Positions 38,852 to 49,007 of a stretch of DNA of 64,000 nucleotides are shown here, piece by piece. The notes beneath the pieces are model-generated. The model worked only from the letters and a program-made list of their open reading frames with translations, had not been told where the DNA came from and did not search any database. The DNA lies in assembly GCF_001559595.1 (NCBI RefSeq), contig NZ_LNTY01000055.1, forward strand, positions 179,656 through 243,655, read 5' to 3'. The translations under genes were made by a program, and so were the position numbers. The stretch is from Enterovibrio coralii (GTDB taxonomy: Bacteria; Pseudomonadota; Gammaproteobacteria; Enterobacterales; Vibrionaceae). Numbering within the stretch: position 1 is the stretch's first letter; the number at the start of each line of letters is the position of its first letter.

Positions 38852-40743
38852 ATGACAGAGCAAGTTTATAACGCGGGCTCCATTGAAGTTCTCAATGGCC
38901 TGGAACCGGTGCGTCGTCGTCCCGGTATGTATACAGACACGACCCGTCCTAATCACCTCGGTCAAGAAGTCATTGATAACAGTGTCGATGAGGCATTGGC
39001 AGGACATGCGCGCAAGGTAGAAGTCATTCTGCATGCGGATCAGTCACTGGAAGTTATCGATGACGGCCGTGGTATGCCGGTCGACATCCACCCTGAAGAA
39101 GGGGTGTCAGGTGTCGAACTGATCCTTTGTAAGCTGCACGCGGGCGGTAAGTTCTCAAACAAGAACTACCAGTTCAGTGGTGGTTTGCACGGGGTAGGTA
39201 TTTCGGTTGTAAACGCCCTGTCTAAACGGGTTGAAGTCTCGGTTAAACGCGATGGCCAAGTCTACGAAATCGCGTTTGAGCATGGCGAAAAAGTGCAGGA
39301 GCTGACTGTCGTTGGCACCTGTGGTCGACGCGCGAAAGGCACAAGCGTTCACTTCTGGCCGGATGCGTCCTACTTCGACTCGCCAAAATTTTCGGTTTCT
39401 CGCCTGAAAAACAATTTGAAAGCCAAAGCGGTATTGTGCCCGGGCCTTGAGATTGTCTTTACCGATAAGAACACCAATGAAACCATCACCTGGTGCTATG
39501 AAAGTGGCCTTAAAGACTACTTGGCCGAAGGCGTTAAAGGTTATGAGTTGCTGCCTGCTGAACCGTTTGTCGGTGACTTCAATGCACCGCATGAAGCGGC
39601 TGATTGGGCGGTGATCTGGCTGCCGGAAGGCGGGGAGCTGGTGACAGAAAGCTACGTGAACTTGATTCCGACTGCACAAGGCGGTACCCACGTTAATGGT
39701 CTGCGTCAGGGCTTGCTAGATGCCATGCGTGAATTCTGTGAATTCCGCAACCTGTTGCCGCGCGGCGTGAAGCTGACCGCGGATGATATCTGGGAGCGCT
39801 GTGCCTACGTGCTGTCAGTGAAAATGCAGGACCCACAATTTGCCGGTCAGACCAAAGAGCGTCTGTCTTCACGTCAGTGTGCAGCATTCGTTTCCGGCGT
39901 GGTGAAAGATGCGTTTAGCCTGTGGCTGAACGAGCGACCGCAGCTAGCCGAACAACTGGCGGAAGTCTGTATCGCGAACGCACACCGCCGTATGCGTGCA
40001 GCGAAGAAGTTGTACGTAAGAAAGTGGCCTCAGGCCCAGCACTGCCAGGCAAGCTGACCGACTGTTCTATGCAAGATTTGGCGCGCACCGAACTCTTCCT
40101 CGTCGAGGGTGACTCGGCAGGCGGTTCTGCCAAGCAAGCACGCGATCGTGAATTCCAAGCCATCATGCCGCTTCGCGGTAAGATCCTGAACACGTGGGAA
40201 GTGTCTGCGGATCAGGTTCTGGCGTCTCAAGAAGTGCACGACATCTCTGTTGCGCTGGGTATCGACCCAGACAGCGAAGATTTGTCCGGCCTGCGTTACG
40301 GTAAAGTATGTATCCTCGCCGATGCGGACTCGGATGGTCTGCACATCGCAACACTGCTGTGCGCACTGTTCGTGAAACACTTCCAAGCACTGGTGAAAGC
40401 GGGCCACGTATATGTGGCGATGCCACCGCTGTACCGTATCGACTGCGGCAAAGAAGTGTATTACGCGCTGGATGACGAAGAGAAAGCTGGCGTCCTCGAA
40501 CGCCTAAGCCAGAAGCGCGCCAAAATCGACGTACAGCGATTCAAAGGTCTGGGTGAGATGAACCCACTGCAATTGCGCGAAACCACGATGGATCCAAATA
40601 CCCGTCGTCTGGTTCAGCTGACCATTGACGATCAGGAAGAAACCGATCGCATGATGGACATGCTGTTAGGTAAGAAGCGCGCAGAAGACCGCCGCCATTG
40701 GTTGCAAGACAAAGGCGACATGGCTGAGCTGACTGAAATTTAA
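38852..40743 (+). CDS. parE: topoisomerase IV subunit B (one apparent base missing near 40009)
   Basis: ATPase subunit of the chromosome-decatenating type II topoisomerase. GHKL motifs: DNSVDEALAGHA and IDDGRGMPVDIH, GGLHGVGISVVNAL. TOPRIM: EGDSAGGSAKQARD and DADSDGLHI. As printed the frame fails in NAHRRMRAAKK; a G at 40009 (AAG GTT GTA) restores AAKKVVRKKVASGPALPGKL and 630 residues, the same length as E. coli ParE. Essential gene, so the break is taken as an error. Confidence 0.97.
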
Positions 40744-40771
40744 GAAAGCATTTTAGAATCGGACGTTTTCA

Positions 40772-43044
40772 ATGACTGATATCACTTATGACGGTGTCGA
40801 ACAGCTTCCGCTAAGGAAGTTTACTGAGGATGCATACCTCAACTATTCGATGTACGTCATCATGGACCGTGCACTGCCGTTTATCGGTGACGGCCTGAAG
40901 CCAGTACAGCGTCGTATTATCTATGCGATGTCTGAGCTGGGTTTGTCGGCAACGGCGAAATACAAAAAATCTGCGCGTACCGTGGGTGACGTGCTGGGTA
41001 AATACCACCCGCACGGCGACTCTGCGTGTTACGAAGCCATGGTATTGATGGCTCAGCCGTTTTCTTACCGCTACCCGCTGGTAGATGGTCAGGGTAACTG
41101 GGGTGCGCCGGATGATCCAAAATCGTTCGCAGCGATGCGTTATACCGAATCGCGTCTGTCGCGCTTCTCGGAAGTGCTGCTAAGCGAATTAGGTCAGGGC
41201 ACGGTTGAATGGCAGCCAAACTTTGACGGCACCATGAAGGAGCCGAAAACACTGCCAGCACGTCTGCCACACATTCTGCTGAACGGTGTGACAGGTATTG
41301 CCGTTGGTATGGCGACCGATATCCCGCCGCACAATGCCCGTGAAATGGCGAATGCGCTGGTGGCCTTGATTGACGAGCCGAAGCTGGATCTCGACGGTAT
41401 TCTGGAGCATGTAAAAGGCCCAGACTATCCGACCGAAGCGGAAATCATTACCCCTCAAGTAGAGCTGAAAAAGCTGTACCGTGAAGGCCGCGGCTCAGTA
41501 AGAATGCGTGCGGTTTGGCACAAAGAAAACGGCGATATCGTGATCACCGCGCTGCCGCATCAGGTGTCTGGTGCTAAGCTGCTTGAGCAAATCGCCAACC
41601 AAATGCGCGCGAAAAAGCTGCCGATGGTTGACGATCTTCGTGATGAATCTGATCACGAAAACCCAACCCGTATCGTGATCGTGCCGCGCTCGAACCGTAT
41701 CGACTGTGATCAGCTGATGAATCACCTGTTTGCTTCGACTGACTTAGAAAGAAGCTACCGTGTTAACCTGAACATGATTGGCCTTGATGGTCGTCCTCAG
41801 GTGAAAGGCCTGCAGCGTATTCTGACTGAATGGTTGGAGTTCCGCCGCGAAACCGTGCGTCGTCGTCTGCAATACCGCTTGGATAAAGTGCTGGCACGCT
41901 TGCACATCCTCGAAGGTTTGTTGGCTGCGTATCTCAACATTGATGAAGTGATTGAGATCATCCGCACCGAAGACGAGCCGAAGAAAGAGCTGATGAGCCG
42001 TTTTGGCCTCAGCGAGAAACAAGCAGAAGCGATCCTTGAAATCAAACTTCGTCAATTGGCGAAGCTGGAAGAAATCAAGATCCGTGGTGAGCAAGACGAG
42101 CTGAATAAAGAGCGTGAGCAGTTGGAGAAACTGCTGGGTTCTGAGCGTCGCATGAACACCTTGCTGAAAAAAGAAATCATTGCTGATGCAGAGAAATACG
42201 GTGACGAACGTCGTTCGCCATTGGTAGAGCGTGCAGAAGCGAAAGCACTGACTGAGCGCGACTTGGTGCCAAGCGAGCCAATCACTGTGGTGCTGTCTGA
42301 AAAAGGTTGGATCCGCCATGCGAAAGGGCACGACGTTGACCCTTCAACCTTGAGCTACAAGTCGGGCGATGGCTACATGGCTGCCGCGCGCGGTAAGAGC
42401 AACCAGCCTGCGGTGTTTATCGGCACCGATGGACGCAGCTATGCGCTTGAGTCGCACAGTCTGCCGTCTGCACGAAGCCAAGGTGAGCCAATCACAGGGC
42501 GCTTGAACATCACTGCGGGGACCTCCATTCGTCATGTGCTGATGGGGGAAAACAGCAACCTGATGTTGATGCGTCGGATGCGGGCTACGGTTTTGTGTGT
42601 AAGCATGACGATCTGCTGTCGAAAAACCGCAGCGGTAAAGCGTTGCTGAGTCTGCCGCAAGCCGCAGAGGTGATGCCTCCACAAAAAGTGGCGGATATCG
42701 ACAGCGATGACATCATGGCGATTACCAACGAAGGCCGTATGCTGGTCTTCCCAGTGAAAGAGTTGCCGCAGTTGGGTAAAGGCAAAGGGAATAAGATCAT
42801 TAATATTCCTGCTGCCCGCGCCAAAGCGCGTGAAGAGCTGTTGTCACAGCTGTTTGTGATTCCTAAAGGTGCAACGGTCACCCTGCATGCAGGTAAGCGT
42901 AAACTGTCACTGAAACCAACGGACGTTGATAATTTCCGTGGTGAGCGTGGTCGTCGAGGCTCTATGTTGCCGCGTGGCCTACAGCGTGTGACGGCGATTG
43001 AGATTTCGACGCCGCAAGAGGCGCCGGAAACGCCAGAAGAGTAA
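40772..43044 (+). CDS. parC: topoisomerase IV subunit A (one apparent base missing near 42571)
   Basis: DNA breakage-reunion subunit. Motifs: RALPFIGDGLKPVQRRIIYAM, catalytic tyrosine in AAMRYTESRLS, and a C-terminal beta-propeller (GVTGIAVGMATDIPPHNA in the core; FPVKELPQLGKGKGNKI in the propeller). The quinolone region reads HPHGDSACYEAM with Ser84 and Glu88, the positions of E. coli Ser80 and Glu84, so it looks wild type. A G at 42571 (ATG GCG TCG) restores LMLMASDAGYGFVCKHDD; 757 residues. 28 bases after parE. Confidence 0.97.
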
Positions 43045-43050
43045 TAGCGA

Positions 43051-43075
43051 AACCCTCCACTCGGAGGGTTTTTTC
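43051..43075 (+). terminator. parC terminator
   Basis: AACCCTCC, ACTC loop, GGAGGGTTTTTT. Confidence 0.9.
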
Positions 43076-43287
43076 TTGGCTCAAGACACCCTTAAATTCG
43101 CGCGAATTCAGCCTGTTTTGATATATCGGTTAAAAATGTTTCGACAAAGAGTGATGAATTTTATTGTCGGACACGTATACTAGGGCCAGAAATTTTTAGC
43201 GCACACCTGTAAGCTTAAAATTAAAAGCGATTCTCAGGTAACAATTCCCAGACCTTTCCAGCGGTTAACTGGCGTTAGGAGATAAGA

Positions 43288-44013
43288 ATGTACTTTATAC
43301 TGCGACTGTTGGCTGTCGCGTTGTTTGCGATTTTCATGCTTGTATTCGGTTGTGGTTACTGCCTGTTCAGCCCTCGTAATCCAAAACACGTTTATACCTT
43401 TGGCCGAATGTTCGGCAAGCTGTCTTCTCTGTTTGGTATCAAGCTTGACCTGCGCCAATCTGACGCGTCAAAAGACGTCGGCACCTGTGTTTACATCGCT
43501 AACCACCAAAGCAACTGGGACTTGGTCACTGTGTCTAACGCCGTGCGTCCTGGTGCGGTTACCGTGGGCAAGAAAAGTCTGGCGTACATCCCTATCTTTG
43601 GCACCTTGTACTGGCTGACAGGTAATATCCTGATTGACCGCAATAACCGCAGCAAAGCGATGGGCACCATCGGTCAGGTGGTTGACCAAATCAAAGATAA
43701 CGACGTGTCCGTATGGCTGTTCCCAGAAGGTACGCGTTCGCGTGGTCGTGGTCTGCTACCGTTCAAAACTGGCGCATTCCATGCGGCAATTGGTGCGGGT
43801 GTGCCGATCGTACCTATCGTGTGTAGCTCAACCGGTCACTTGGAAGTGTCTCGTCGCGACAACGGTCATATCATCGTGGAAGTGATGGATCCTATCTCGA
43901 CGGAAGGCTTCACCAAAGACCAAGTGCGAGAGCTGGCGTCTCATTGTCATGATTTGATGGCAGCGAAGCTGGCAGAACTCGACGCAGAAGTAGCCGAGCT
44001 GAACAAGAAGTAA
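43288..44013 (+). CDS. plsC: 1-acyl-sn-glycerol-3-phosphate acyltransferase
   Basis: 241 residues. Adds the second acyl chain to make phosphatidic acid, next step after PlsY. N-terminal membrane segment (LLAVALFAIFMLVFGCGYCLF), HX4D motif NHQSNWD, and FPEGTRSRGRG for glycerophosphate binding. Confidence 0.95.
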   Translation: MYFILRLLAVALFAIFMLVFGCGYCLFSPRNPKHVYTFGRMFGKLSSLFGIKLDLRQSDASKDVGTCVYIANHQSNWDLVTVSNAVRPGAVTVGKKSLAYIPIFGTLYWLTGNILIDRNNRSKAMGTIGQVVDQIKDNDVSVWLFPEGTRSRGRGLLPFKTGAFHAAIGAGVPIVPIVCSSTGHLEVSRRDNGHIIVEVMDPISTEGFTKDQVRELASHCHDLMAAKLAELDAEVAELNKK

Positions 44014-44108
44014 TAAACTTCACATACAGATTGAGTCAAAAGGATACGCACATGCGTATCCTTTTGCTTTTTATGCTGAGCGTAACTTGTAAGAGAAGTA
44101 AGACAGAT

Positions 44109-44645
44109 ATGCTGAAAGATCAGGTAGTACTGGTAACCGAGAAGGGCGAGCCGATTGGGTTAGCAGAAAAGATGGCAGCGCATCAGGAAGGGTTGTTGCA
44201 CCTTGCGTTTTCGGTGATGATTTACCGAGATACTCAAGCTGGCAGAGAGTACCTGCTTCAGCAACGTGCGCTCAGCAAATACCACAGCGGTGGTTTATGG
44301 ACTAACACCTGCTGTTCTCACCCAATGCAAGGCGAAGCGTTTGAAGCCGCAGCGAAAAGACGTTTGTTTGAAGAGTTGGGTATCGAGATGCCGTTGGAGT
44401 TCGCCATGGGCGATCTATTTTGTTATCGCGCAGAGCTTGACAATAACCTGACCGAGCACGAACTTGATCAAATCATCTTGTGTAAAGCGGATGATGTGCC
44501 GCTAAACCCTAATCCTGATGAGGTGATGAGCTGGCGTTGGTGGCCCCAGCAAGAGCTTGTTTCTGAAATGCAGGCGTCTCCTGAGCGATTCACTGCGTGG
44601 TTTTCGCAAGTGGTTGAGAAGGTTGAAAACCAACTGCAGCATTAA
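44109..44645 (+). CDS. idi: isopentenyl-diphosphate delta-isomerase, type 1
   Basis: 178 residues from ATG 44109 (LKDQVVLVTEKGEPIG is the family start; the frame is open to 44031 but upstream residues are not conserved-looking). Interconverts IPP and DMAPP. Motifs: TNTCCSHP with the catalytic Cys, the Nudix-like EAAAKRRLFEELGI and NLTEHELDQI with metal-binding Glu. Confidence 0.94.
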   Translation: MLKDQVVLVTEKGEPIGLAEKMAAHQEGLLHLAFSVMIYRDTQAGREYLLQQRALSKYHSGGLWTNTCCSHPMQGEAFEAAAKRRLFEELGIEMPLEFAMGDLFCYRAELDNNLTEHELDQIILCKADDVPLNPNPDEVMSWRWWPQQELVSEMQASPERFTAWFSQVVEKVENQLQH

Positions 44646-44667
44646 CGCGACATTTCGTCAGGAATAG

Positions 44668-44694
44668 AAAAGCACCGTCAGTCGGTGCTTTTTT
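44668..44694. terminator. terminator between idi and the PP-loop ligase gene
   Basis: AAAAGCACCG, TCAGT loop, CGGTGCTTTT; converging genes. Confidence 0.85.
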
Positions 44695-44704
44695 GTTTTG
44701 GCTC

Positions 44705-45403
44705 CTAGGCTGGGATCAGCTCTTGGAAATGGTAGCCAGGGTGGTCCGGAATTTGGTTGCCCGCATACTTCTTCGTCACGACTTCCCCTTTTGTGAAAGC
44801 AACCGGCTGTTTGAAGTCAGGGCCATCGTACACAAAAGTATGGAACTCGCCGTTTTCACCACAAGGGTCAACGCCTTCTGGTAGGCTGTCTAGGAAGGCT
44901 TGGTCGAGCTCTCGACCGACAAAGTCTTTGCTGAGCTTGCTGCCGTCTACAGCCACTACTACTGCTTTAATGCCTAGCTCAAACAAGGTTTGCATCAAGG
45001 CGCGTGTGTCCTTTTTCCAAAGCGGAAATAGGGCTTTAACGTCAACGGTAGCAAGTTGCGCTTCGCGTTTGGCGCGAAGGTCTTCTAGGTAGATATCACC
45101 AAAAATGGCGTGGGTGCAGCCCATGTCTTTCAGCTCGGCAACCGCATTCGACATGATGGACTCATACTGCTCCATGGTTACGGTTTCTGGCAGCCAAACC
45201 GTTTTCAAAGGCAGCCCCAAGGCGTCTGCTTGCTTTTCTAACAGTGAAACGTGCACGCCGTGCATGGAAACGCGTTGGTGCGCTTCGTTGGCAGAAGTCA
45301 GTAGTGTCGTCACTTTTAGGCTAGGGTCACGAAGGGCATAGTAAAGTGCCATGGTGCTGTCTTTACCGCTGCTCCAGTTAAAGTAAGTATTGAGGATAGT
45401 CAT
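44705..45403 (-). CDS. Dph6-related ATP pyrophosphatase (diphthine-ammonia ligase family)
   Basis: 232 residues from ATG 45403 (MTILNTYFNWSSGKDS). N-type PP-loop SSGKDSTMAL near 10-20; IFGDIYLEDLRAKRE, DGSKLSKDFVGRELD and DPCGENGEFHTFV are typical of the MJ0570/DUF71 family. Bacteria lack diphthamide, so the eukaryote-derived name does not describe the reaction here; amide or thiol transfer on an unknown substrate is likely. Downstream of ridA on the same strand. Confidence 0.85.
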   Translation of the reverse strand: MTILNTYFNWSSGKDSTMALYYALRDPSLKVTTLLTSANEAHQRVSMHGVHVSLLEKQADALGLPLKTVWLPETVTMEQYESIMSNAVAELKDMGCTHAIFGDIYLEDLRAKREAQLATVDVKALFPLWKKDTRALMQTLFELGIKAVVVAVDGSKLSKDFVGRELDQAFLDSLPEGVDPCGENGEFHTFVYDGPDFKQPVAFTKGEVVTKKYAGNQIPDHPGYHFQELIPA

Positions 45404-45442
45404 CTCGGATATACCGTGTAGGAATGGCAAAATTTGGCATTA

Positions 45443-45474
45443 AAAAAAGCGCCACTTTGTCAGCAGCGCTTTCT
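45443..45474 (-). terminator. possible terminator after ridA
   Basis: AAAGCGC / GCGCTTT arms around a 12-14 base loop, with a T run on the minus strand. Confidence 0.5.
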
Positions 45475-45486
45475 CTGTAAAACGAA

Positions 45487-45876
45487 TTACTTACGAACAG
45501 CAATCGCTTCGATTTCGATGCCCACATCTTTTGGAAGACGTGCAACTTCTACACAAGAGCGTGCTGGGTAGTGTTCAACACCGTGCTCATCAAAGAATTT
45601 ACCGTAAACCTCGTTAACGGTGCCGAAATCGTTCAGATCTTTTACGAAAACAGTCATCTTAACGATGTCGCCAACTTTCAGGCCAGATGACTCAACAACC
45701 GCTTTCACGTTTTCCAGAGACTGACGCGCTTGCACAGCGATATCTGGAGAGACTTCGCCGGTCACAGGGTTTACTGGGATTTGACCAGAAGTCAGAACCA
45801 TGCTGCCCAGATCAACACCTTGAATGTATGGACCAATCGCTGCAGGAGCGTGTTCAGTGTGAAGCACTTTAGTCAT
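45487..45876 (-). CDS. ridA: RidA family enamine/imine deaminase
   Basis: 129 residues, standard length. Hydrolyses reactive 2-aminoacrylate from PLP enzymes. Signature IPVNPVTGEV, the catalytic-site Arg in ARSCVEVARLPKDV and Glu in VGIEIEAIAV. Downstream of pyrI on the same strand, as in many Vibrionaceae. Confidence 0.95.
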   Translation of the reverse strand: MTKVLHTEHAPAAIGPYIQGVDLGSMVLTSGQIPVNPVTGEVSPDIAVQARQSLENVKAVVESSGLKVGDIVKMTVFVKDLNDFGTVNEVYGKFFDEHGVEHYPARSCVEVARLPKDVGIEIEAIAVRK

Positions 45877-46033
45877 TTACCTATCCTTACTTTTATCATT
45901 TCACGGAAACAGGGTATACCCGCTTGAGGCTTTGGGTATAAGACGCTTAGTCTGCATCTTGCCAGCAATTACGTAAACCCAGAACATCACATTTTAACGC
46001 GGATTGTTTCTCGGTGAGTGCCTTAACCGCGAT

Positions 46034-46062
46034 AAAAAAGCCGGTGCATGCACCGGCTTTTC
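46034..46062 (-). terminator. pyrBI terminator
   Basis: AAAAGCCGGTG, CA loop, TGCACCGGCTTTT. Confidence 0.9.
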
Positions 46063-46076
46063 CATTCAACTCAAAA

Positions 46077-46544
46077 TCAGTGACTTTCGGTCATGATTTC
46101 GCGAGAGAACACCTTCTCACAGTATTTGCACTTGAGTTGGACGTCATCCGCTTTGGTGATCACGTTGAAGCTACTTTCCACGGCTTTCTCGTCGTGGGTG
46201 ATACAGTTGGTATTTGGACAACGGAACACGCCAAGGATGCTGCTTGGCAGTGTCAGCGGTATTTTCGCAACCACTTCGTAGTTTTCAATCTGATTAACCG
46301 TCGCATTTGGTGCGTAAAGTGCCAGTTGCTGTGCCTGCTCTTCGGTCACAAAGATGTTTTCAATCTTGATCAGATCTTTCGCGCCAAGCGCAGATGATGG
46401 CAGGTTCAAACCTACAGTCACGCGCTCGTTAGTTTTATGAAGCTTGAACAGCTTCATCACCTTAAAGCCGACATTGGCAGGGATATGGTCGATAACGGTA
46501 CCGTTCTTGATCGCTTCAACCTGTAGTTTGTGTTCTTTAACCAT
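46077..46544 (-). CDS. pyrI: aspartate carbamoyltransferase regulatory subunit
   Basis: 155 residues. Allosteric subunit binding CTP/ATP; the four zinc cysteines are in FRCPNTNCIT and LKCKYCEKVF. Begins VEAIKNGTVIDHIPANVG after a short lead. 17 bases after pyrB, same operon. Confidence 0.97.
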   Translation of the reverse strand: MVKEHKLQVEAIKNGTVIDHIPANVGFKVMKLFKLHKTNERVTVGLNLPSSALGAKDLIKIENIFVTEEQAQQLALYAPNATVNQIENYEVVAKIPLTLPSSILGVFRCPNTNCITHDEKAVESSFNVITKADDVQLKCKYCEKVFSREIMTESH

Positions 46545-46561
46545 CTTGTTTTACTCCCGCC

Positions 46562-47491
46562 TTAGATGTTGCCGTTAATAACCAGTGCCAGCAGTGCCTG
46601 ACGTGCATAGACGCCATTTTCTGCTTGCTGGAAGTAATACGCGTATGGTGTCTTGTCGACTGCAACCGTGATTTCATCGACGCGTGGCAGTGGGTGAAGC
46701 ACTTTCAGGTTGTCGCGCGCATGTTCTAGCTGCGGTGTATCCAAGATGAATGCCGACTTGATGTGCGCGTACTCAGACTCATCAAAACGCTCTTTCTGTA
46801 CGCGGGTCATGTACAGAATATCCAGCTCTGGCACCACTTCTTCGATGGTGGCGTGCAGGCTGTAAGGAATGCCCGCTTCTTCCAAGTCTTCCAGAATGTA
46901 GTCAGGCATCGCCAGTGCATCTGGGGCGATGAAGTAGAAGCGGTTGTTGTCAAACTTCGACAATGCTTGGGTCAGCGAGTGCACGGTGCGACCGTATTTC
47001 AGGTCACCGACCATGGCGATGCTGAGGTTATCCAGACGCCCTTGTGTTTCGTAGATGCTGAACAAATCAAGCAGGGTTTGTGATGGATGCTGGTTAGCCC
47101 CGTCGCCACCGTTGATGACAGGAATGCCTTTAGAGAATTCAGAGGCGAGGCGTGCTGCTCCTTCTTTAGGGTGGCGCATCACAAATGCATCAACGTAGGA
47201 AGAGATAACCTGCACAGTATCTGACAAGGTTTCGCCCTTTTTACCGGAAGAGGTGTTGCCACCGTCTGGGAAACCAATCACGGTGCCGCCAAGGCGTTGA
47301 ACCGCGGTTTCAAAGGAAAGGCGAGTACGTGTTGAGGCTTCGAAGAAGCAGCTCGCCACGACTTTGTTTTTCAGCAGCGTAGGATTCGGCTCGGCCTTTA
47401 GCTTGCCCGCCGTTTCGACGATAAGTTCCAATTCTTCGCGGGACAACTCCGGGATGGAGATAATGTGCTTGTTGTACAGCGAGGTCGCCAT
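46562..47491 (-). CDS. pyrB: aspartate carbamoyltransferase catalytic subunit
   Basis: 309 residues. First committed step of pyrimidine synthesis. Carbamoyl-phosphate site FFEASTRTRLSFE, GDGANQHPSQTLLD, and the C-terminal HPLPRVDEI. Controlled by the leader peptide and attenuator just upstream. Confidence 0.98.
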   Translation of the reverse strand: MATSLYNKHIISIPELSREELELIVETAGKLKAEPNPTLLKNKVVASCFFEASTRTRLSFETAVQRLGGTVIGFPDGGNTSSGKKGETLSDTVQVISSYVDAFVMRHPKEGAARLASEFSKGIPVINGGDGANQHPSQTLLDLFSIYETQGRLDNLSIAMVGDLKYGRTVHSLTQALSKFDNNRFYFIAPDALAMPDYILEDLEEAGIPYSLHATIEEVVPELDILYMTRVQKERFDESEYAHIKSAFILDTPQLEHARDNLKVLHPLPRVDEITVAVDKTPYAYYFQQAENGVYARQALLALVINGNI

Positions 47492-47528
47492 GTCTTCTCT
47501 TCCCTCAATGGATGGTAGATTTTGGACA

Positions 47529-47556
47529 AAAAAAAGCCTCCAGATCTGGAGGCTTA
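47529..47556 (-). promoter_or_regulatory. pyrBI attenuator (intrinsic terminator in the leader)
   Basis: On the minus strand AAGCCTCCAG, a two-base turn and CTGGAGGCTT run into eight T's, 38 bases before the pyrB ATG and immediately after the leader-peptide stop. This is the place and form of the UTP-sensitive pyrBI attenuator of enteric bacteria. Confidence 0.85.
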
Positions 47557-47558
47557 AT

Positions 47559-47642
47559 TTATAAATACATTAAAAACAAAAACGGCGGCCGATGCGAGAT
47601 TCGGCAAGTTTTAGCAACTGAATGTGATACTAAATGTGGCAT
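47559..47642 (-). CDS. pyrL: pyrBI leader peptide
   Basis: A 27-codon frame, MPHLVSHSVAKTCRISHRPP then FLFLMYL and stop, ends three bases before the attenuator stem. Its 3' end is U-rich (TTT TTG TTT TTA), the sequence that makes polymerase pause when UTP is low while the ribosome follows. Sequence differs from E. coli PyrL, as expected for a leader whose translation, not product, matters. The ribosome site (GGA) is weak. Confidence 0.75.
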   Translation of the reverse strand: MPHLVSHSVAKTCRISHRPPFLFLMYL

Positions 47643-47673
47643 TCCGGTTCGTTTTTTTGACAAATTGCGAAGG

Positions 47674-47701
47674 ATTATACGCCCATTTGCACACCTTGCA
47701 A
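47674..47701 (-). promoter_or_regulatory. pyrL-pyrBI promoter
   Basis: Minus strand TTGCAA (47696-47701) and TATAAT (47674-47679), 16 bases apart, about 32 bases before the leader-peptide ATG. Confidence 0.75.
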
Positions 47702-47746
47702 GAACCAGTCGTTGAGAGCTTTATTAATGTATGTTTTGGAAAAGCA

Positions 47747-47773
47747 TAAAAAAACCGCCCATTGGGCGGCTTC
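47747..47773 (-). terminator. argF terminator
   Basis: AAAACCGCCC, ATT loop, GGGCGGCTT with a T run on the minus strand. Confidence 0.85.
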
Positions 47774-47790
47774 TAGCGAATATCAGTAAT

Positions 47791-48795
47791 TTAACTACCC
47801 AGTGTCGCCACCATCACGGCCTTGATGGTATGCATGCGATTTTCTGCTTCATCAAAGACGATGGAATAGTCGGACTCAAACACATCTTCTGTCACTTCTA
47901 ATCCATTCATGCCATATTTCTCGGCCACTTCCGCACCAATGGTCGTTTCGTCGTTGTGGAATGCAGGCAGACAGTGCATGAACTTCACGTGCGGGTTGCC
48001 TGTTGCTTTGATGACGTCCATGTTGACTTGATACGGCTTCATCAACGCCACACGCTCATCCCATGCATCTTTTGACTCACCCATGGATACCCACACATCG
48101 GTATAGAGGAAGTCACACCCTTTGACGCCTTCGGAAACATTTTCCGTTAAGGTGATTTGGCCACCAGTGGCTTGTGCAATGGCTTTGCACTGTGCAACCA
48201 ACGCATCTTCTGGCCAGAATTGTTTGGGGGCCACAAGGCGAATATCCATGCCCATTTTGGCGGCTCCTACCATGAGTGAGTTACCCATGTTGTTGCGCGC
48301 ATCGCCAAGGTAAGCAAAGGACATTTCATGGAGTTGTTTGCCGCGGCCGTGCTCTTGCATCGTCAGAAGATCGGCAAGGATTTGTGTCGGGTGGAATTCA
48401 TCCGTCAGGCCATTCCAGACAGGCACACCAGCATACTGACCGAGTTCTTCCACGATAGCCTGGCCAAAGCCACGGTATTGAATGCCGTCGTACATGCGAC
48501 CCAGTACGCGTGCGGTGTCTTTCATCGACTCTTTATGGCCAATTTGAGAACCTGATGGGCCAATGTATGAGACTTGGGCACCTTGGTCGAAAGCTGCGAC
48601 TTCGAATGCGCATCGGGTACGGGTTGAGGCCTTCTCAAAGATCAGAGCAATATTCTTACCTTTCAGGCGCGGCTGCTCGCAACCTGCGTACTTGGCTTTT
48701 TTCAGCTCTGCAGATAAAGACAATAAGTGCTCAATTTCACGGGGGGTGAAATCAAGCAGCTTGAGAAAATTCCGGTTGCGCAAATTAAAAGCCAT
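47791..48795 (-). CDS. argF: ornithine carbamoyltransferase
   Basis: 334 residues. Ornithine + carbamoyl phosphate to citrulline. FEKASTRTRCAFE, the carbamoyl-phosphate HPTQ in EFHPTQILADLL, and catalytic Cys in FMHCLPAFH. It follows the arginine deiminase gene on the same strand but behind a terminator and an ARG-box-like site, so it may be the anabolic enzyme with its own control; a catabolic (arcB) role cannot be excluded. Confidence 0.95.
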   Translation of the reverse strand: MAFNLRNRNFLKLLDFTPREIEHLLSLSAELKKAKYAGCEQPRLKGKNIALIFEKASTRTRCAFEVAAFDQGAQVSYIGPSGSQIGHKESMKDTARVLGRMYDGIQYRGFGQAIVEELGQYAGVPVWNGLTDEFHPTQILADLLTMQEHGRGKQLHEMSFAYLGDARNNMGNSLMVGAAKMGMDIRLVAPKQFWPEDALVAQCKAIAQATGGQITLTENVSEGVKGCDFLYTDVWVSMGESKDAWDERVALMKPYQVNMDVIKATGNPHVKFMHCLPAFHNDETTIGAEVAEKYGMNGLEVTEDVFESDYSIVFDEAENRMHTIKAVMVATLGS

Positions 48796-48901
48796 GATGA
48801 GTTCCCTTTCAAAAATCCTTGAGCGTCCGAATGGCGAAGAAAATAATTACTACGACAATAATCACAATTCTTACTGATTTGCGCATCAAAATGCAACCAT
48901 G

Positions 48902-48919
48902 ATGAATAATTAATTATTT
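48902..48919 (-). promoter_or_regulatory. possible ArgR operator (ARG box) upstream of argF
   Basis: ATGAATAATTAATTATTT resembles the 18-bp ARG box (TGAAT, A/T core, ATTCA-like half) and lies ~105 bases before argF; a second ATATTCAATTTTTAT half-site lies at 48931-48945. Confidence 0.5.
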
Positions 48920-48955
48920 TTATTGGGTTGATATTCAATTTTTATCGATGAAAAG

Positions 48956-48983
48956 AAAAAGGCCTCAGAGAGCTGAGGCCTTC
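48956..48983 (-). terminator. arcA terminator
   Basis: AAGGCCTCAG, AGAG loop, CTGAGGCCTT with A/T flanks. Confidence 0.9.
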
Positions 48984-49007
48984 ATTACGCAGAAAAGTGA
49001 AACGGGG

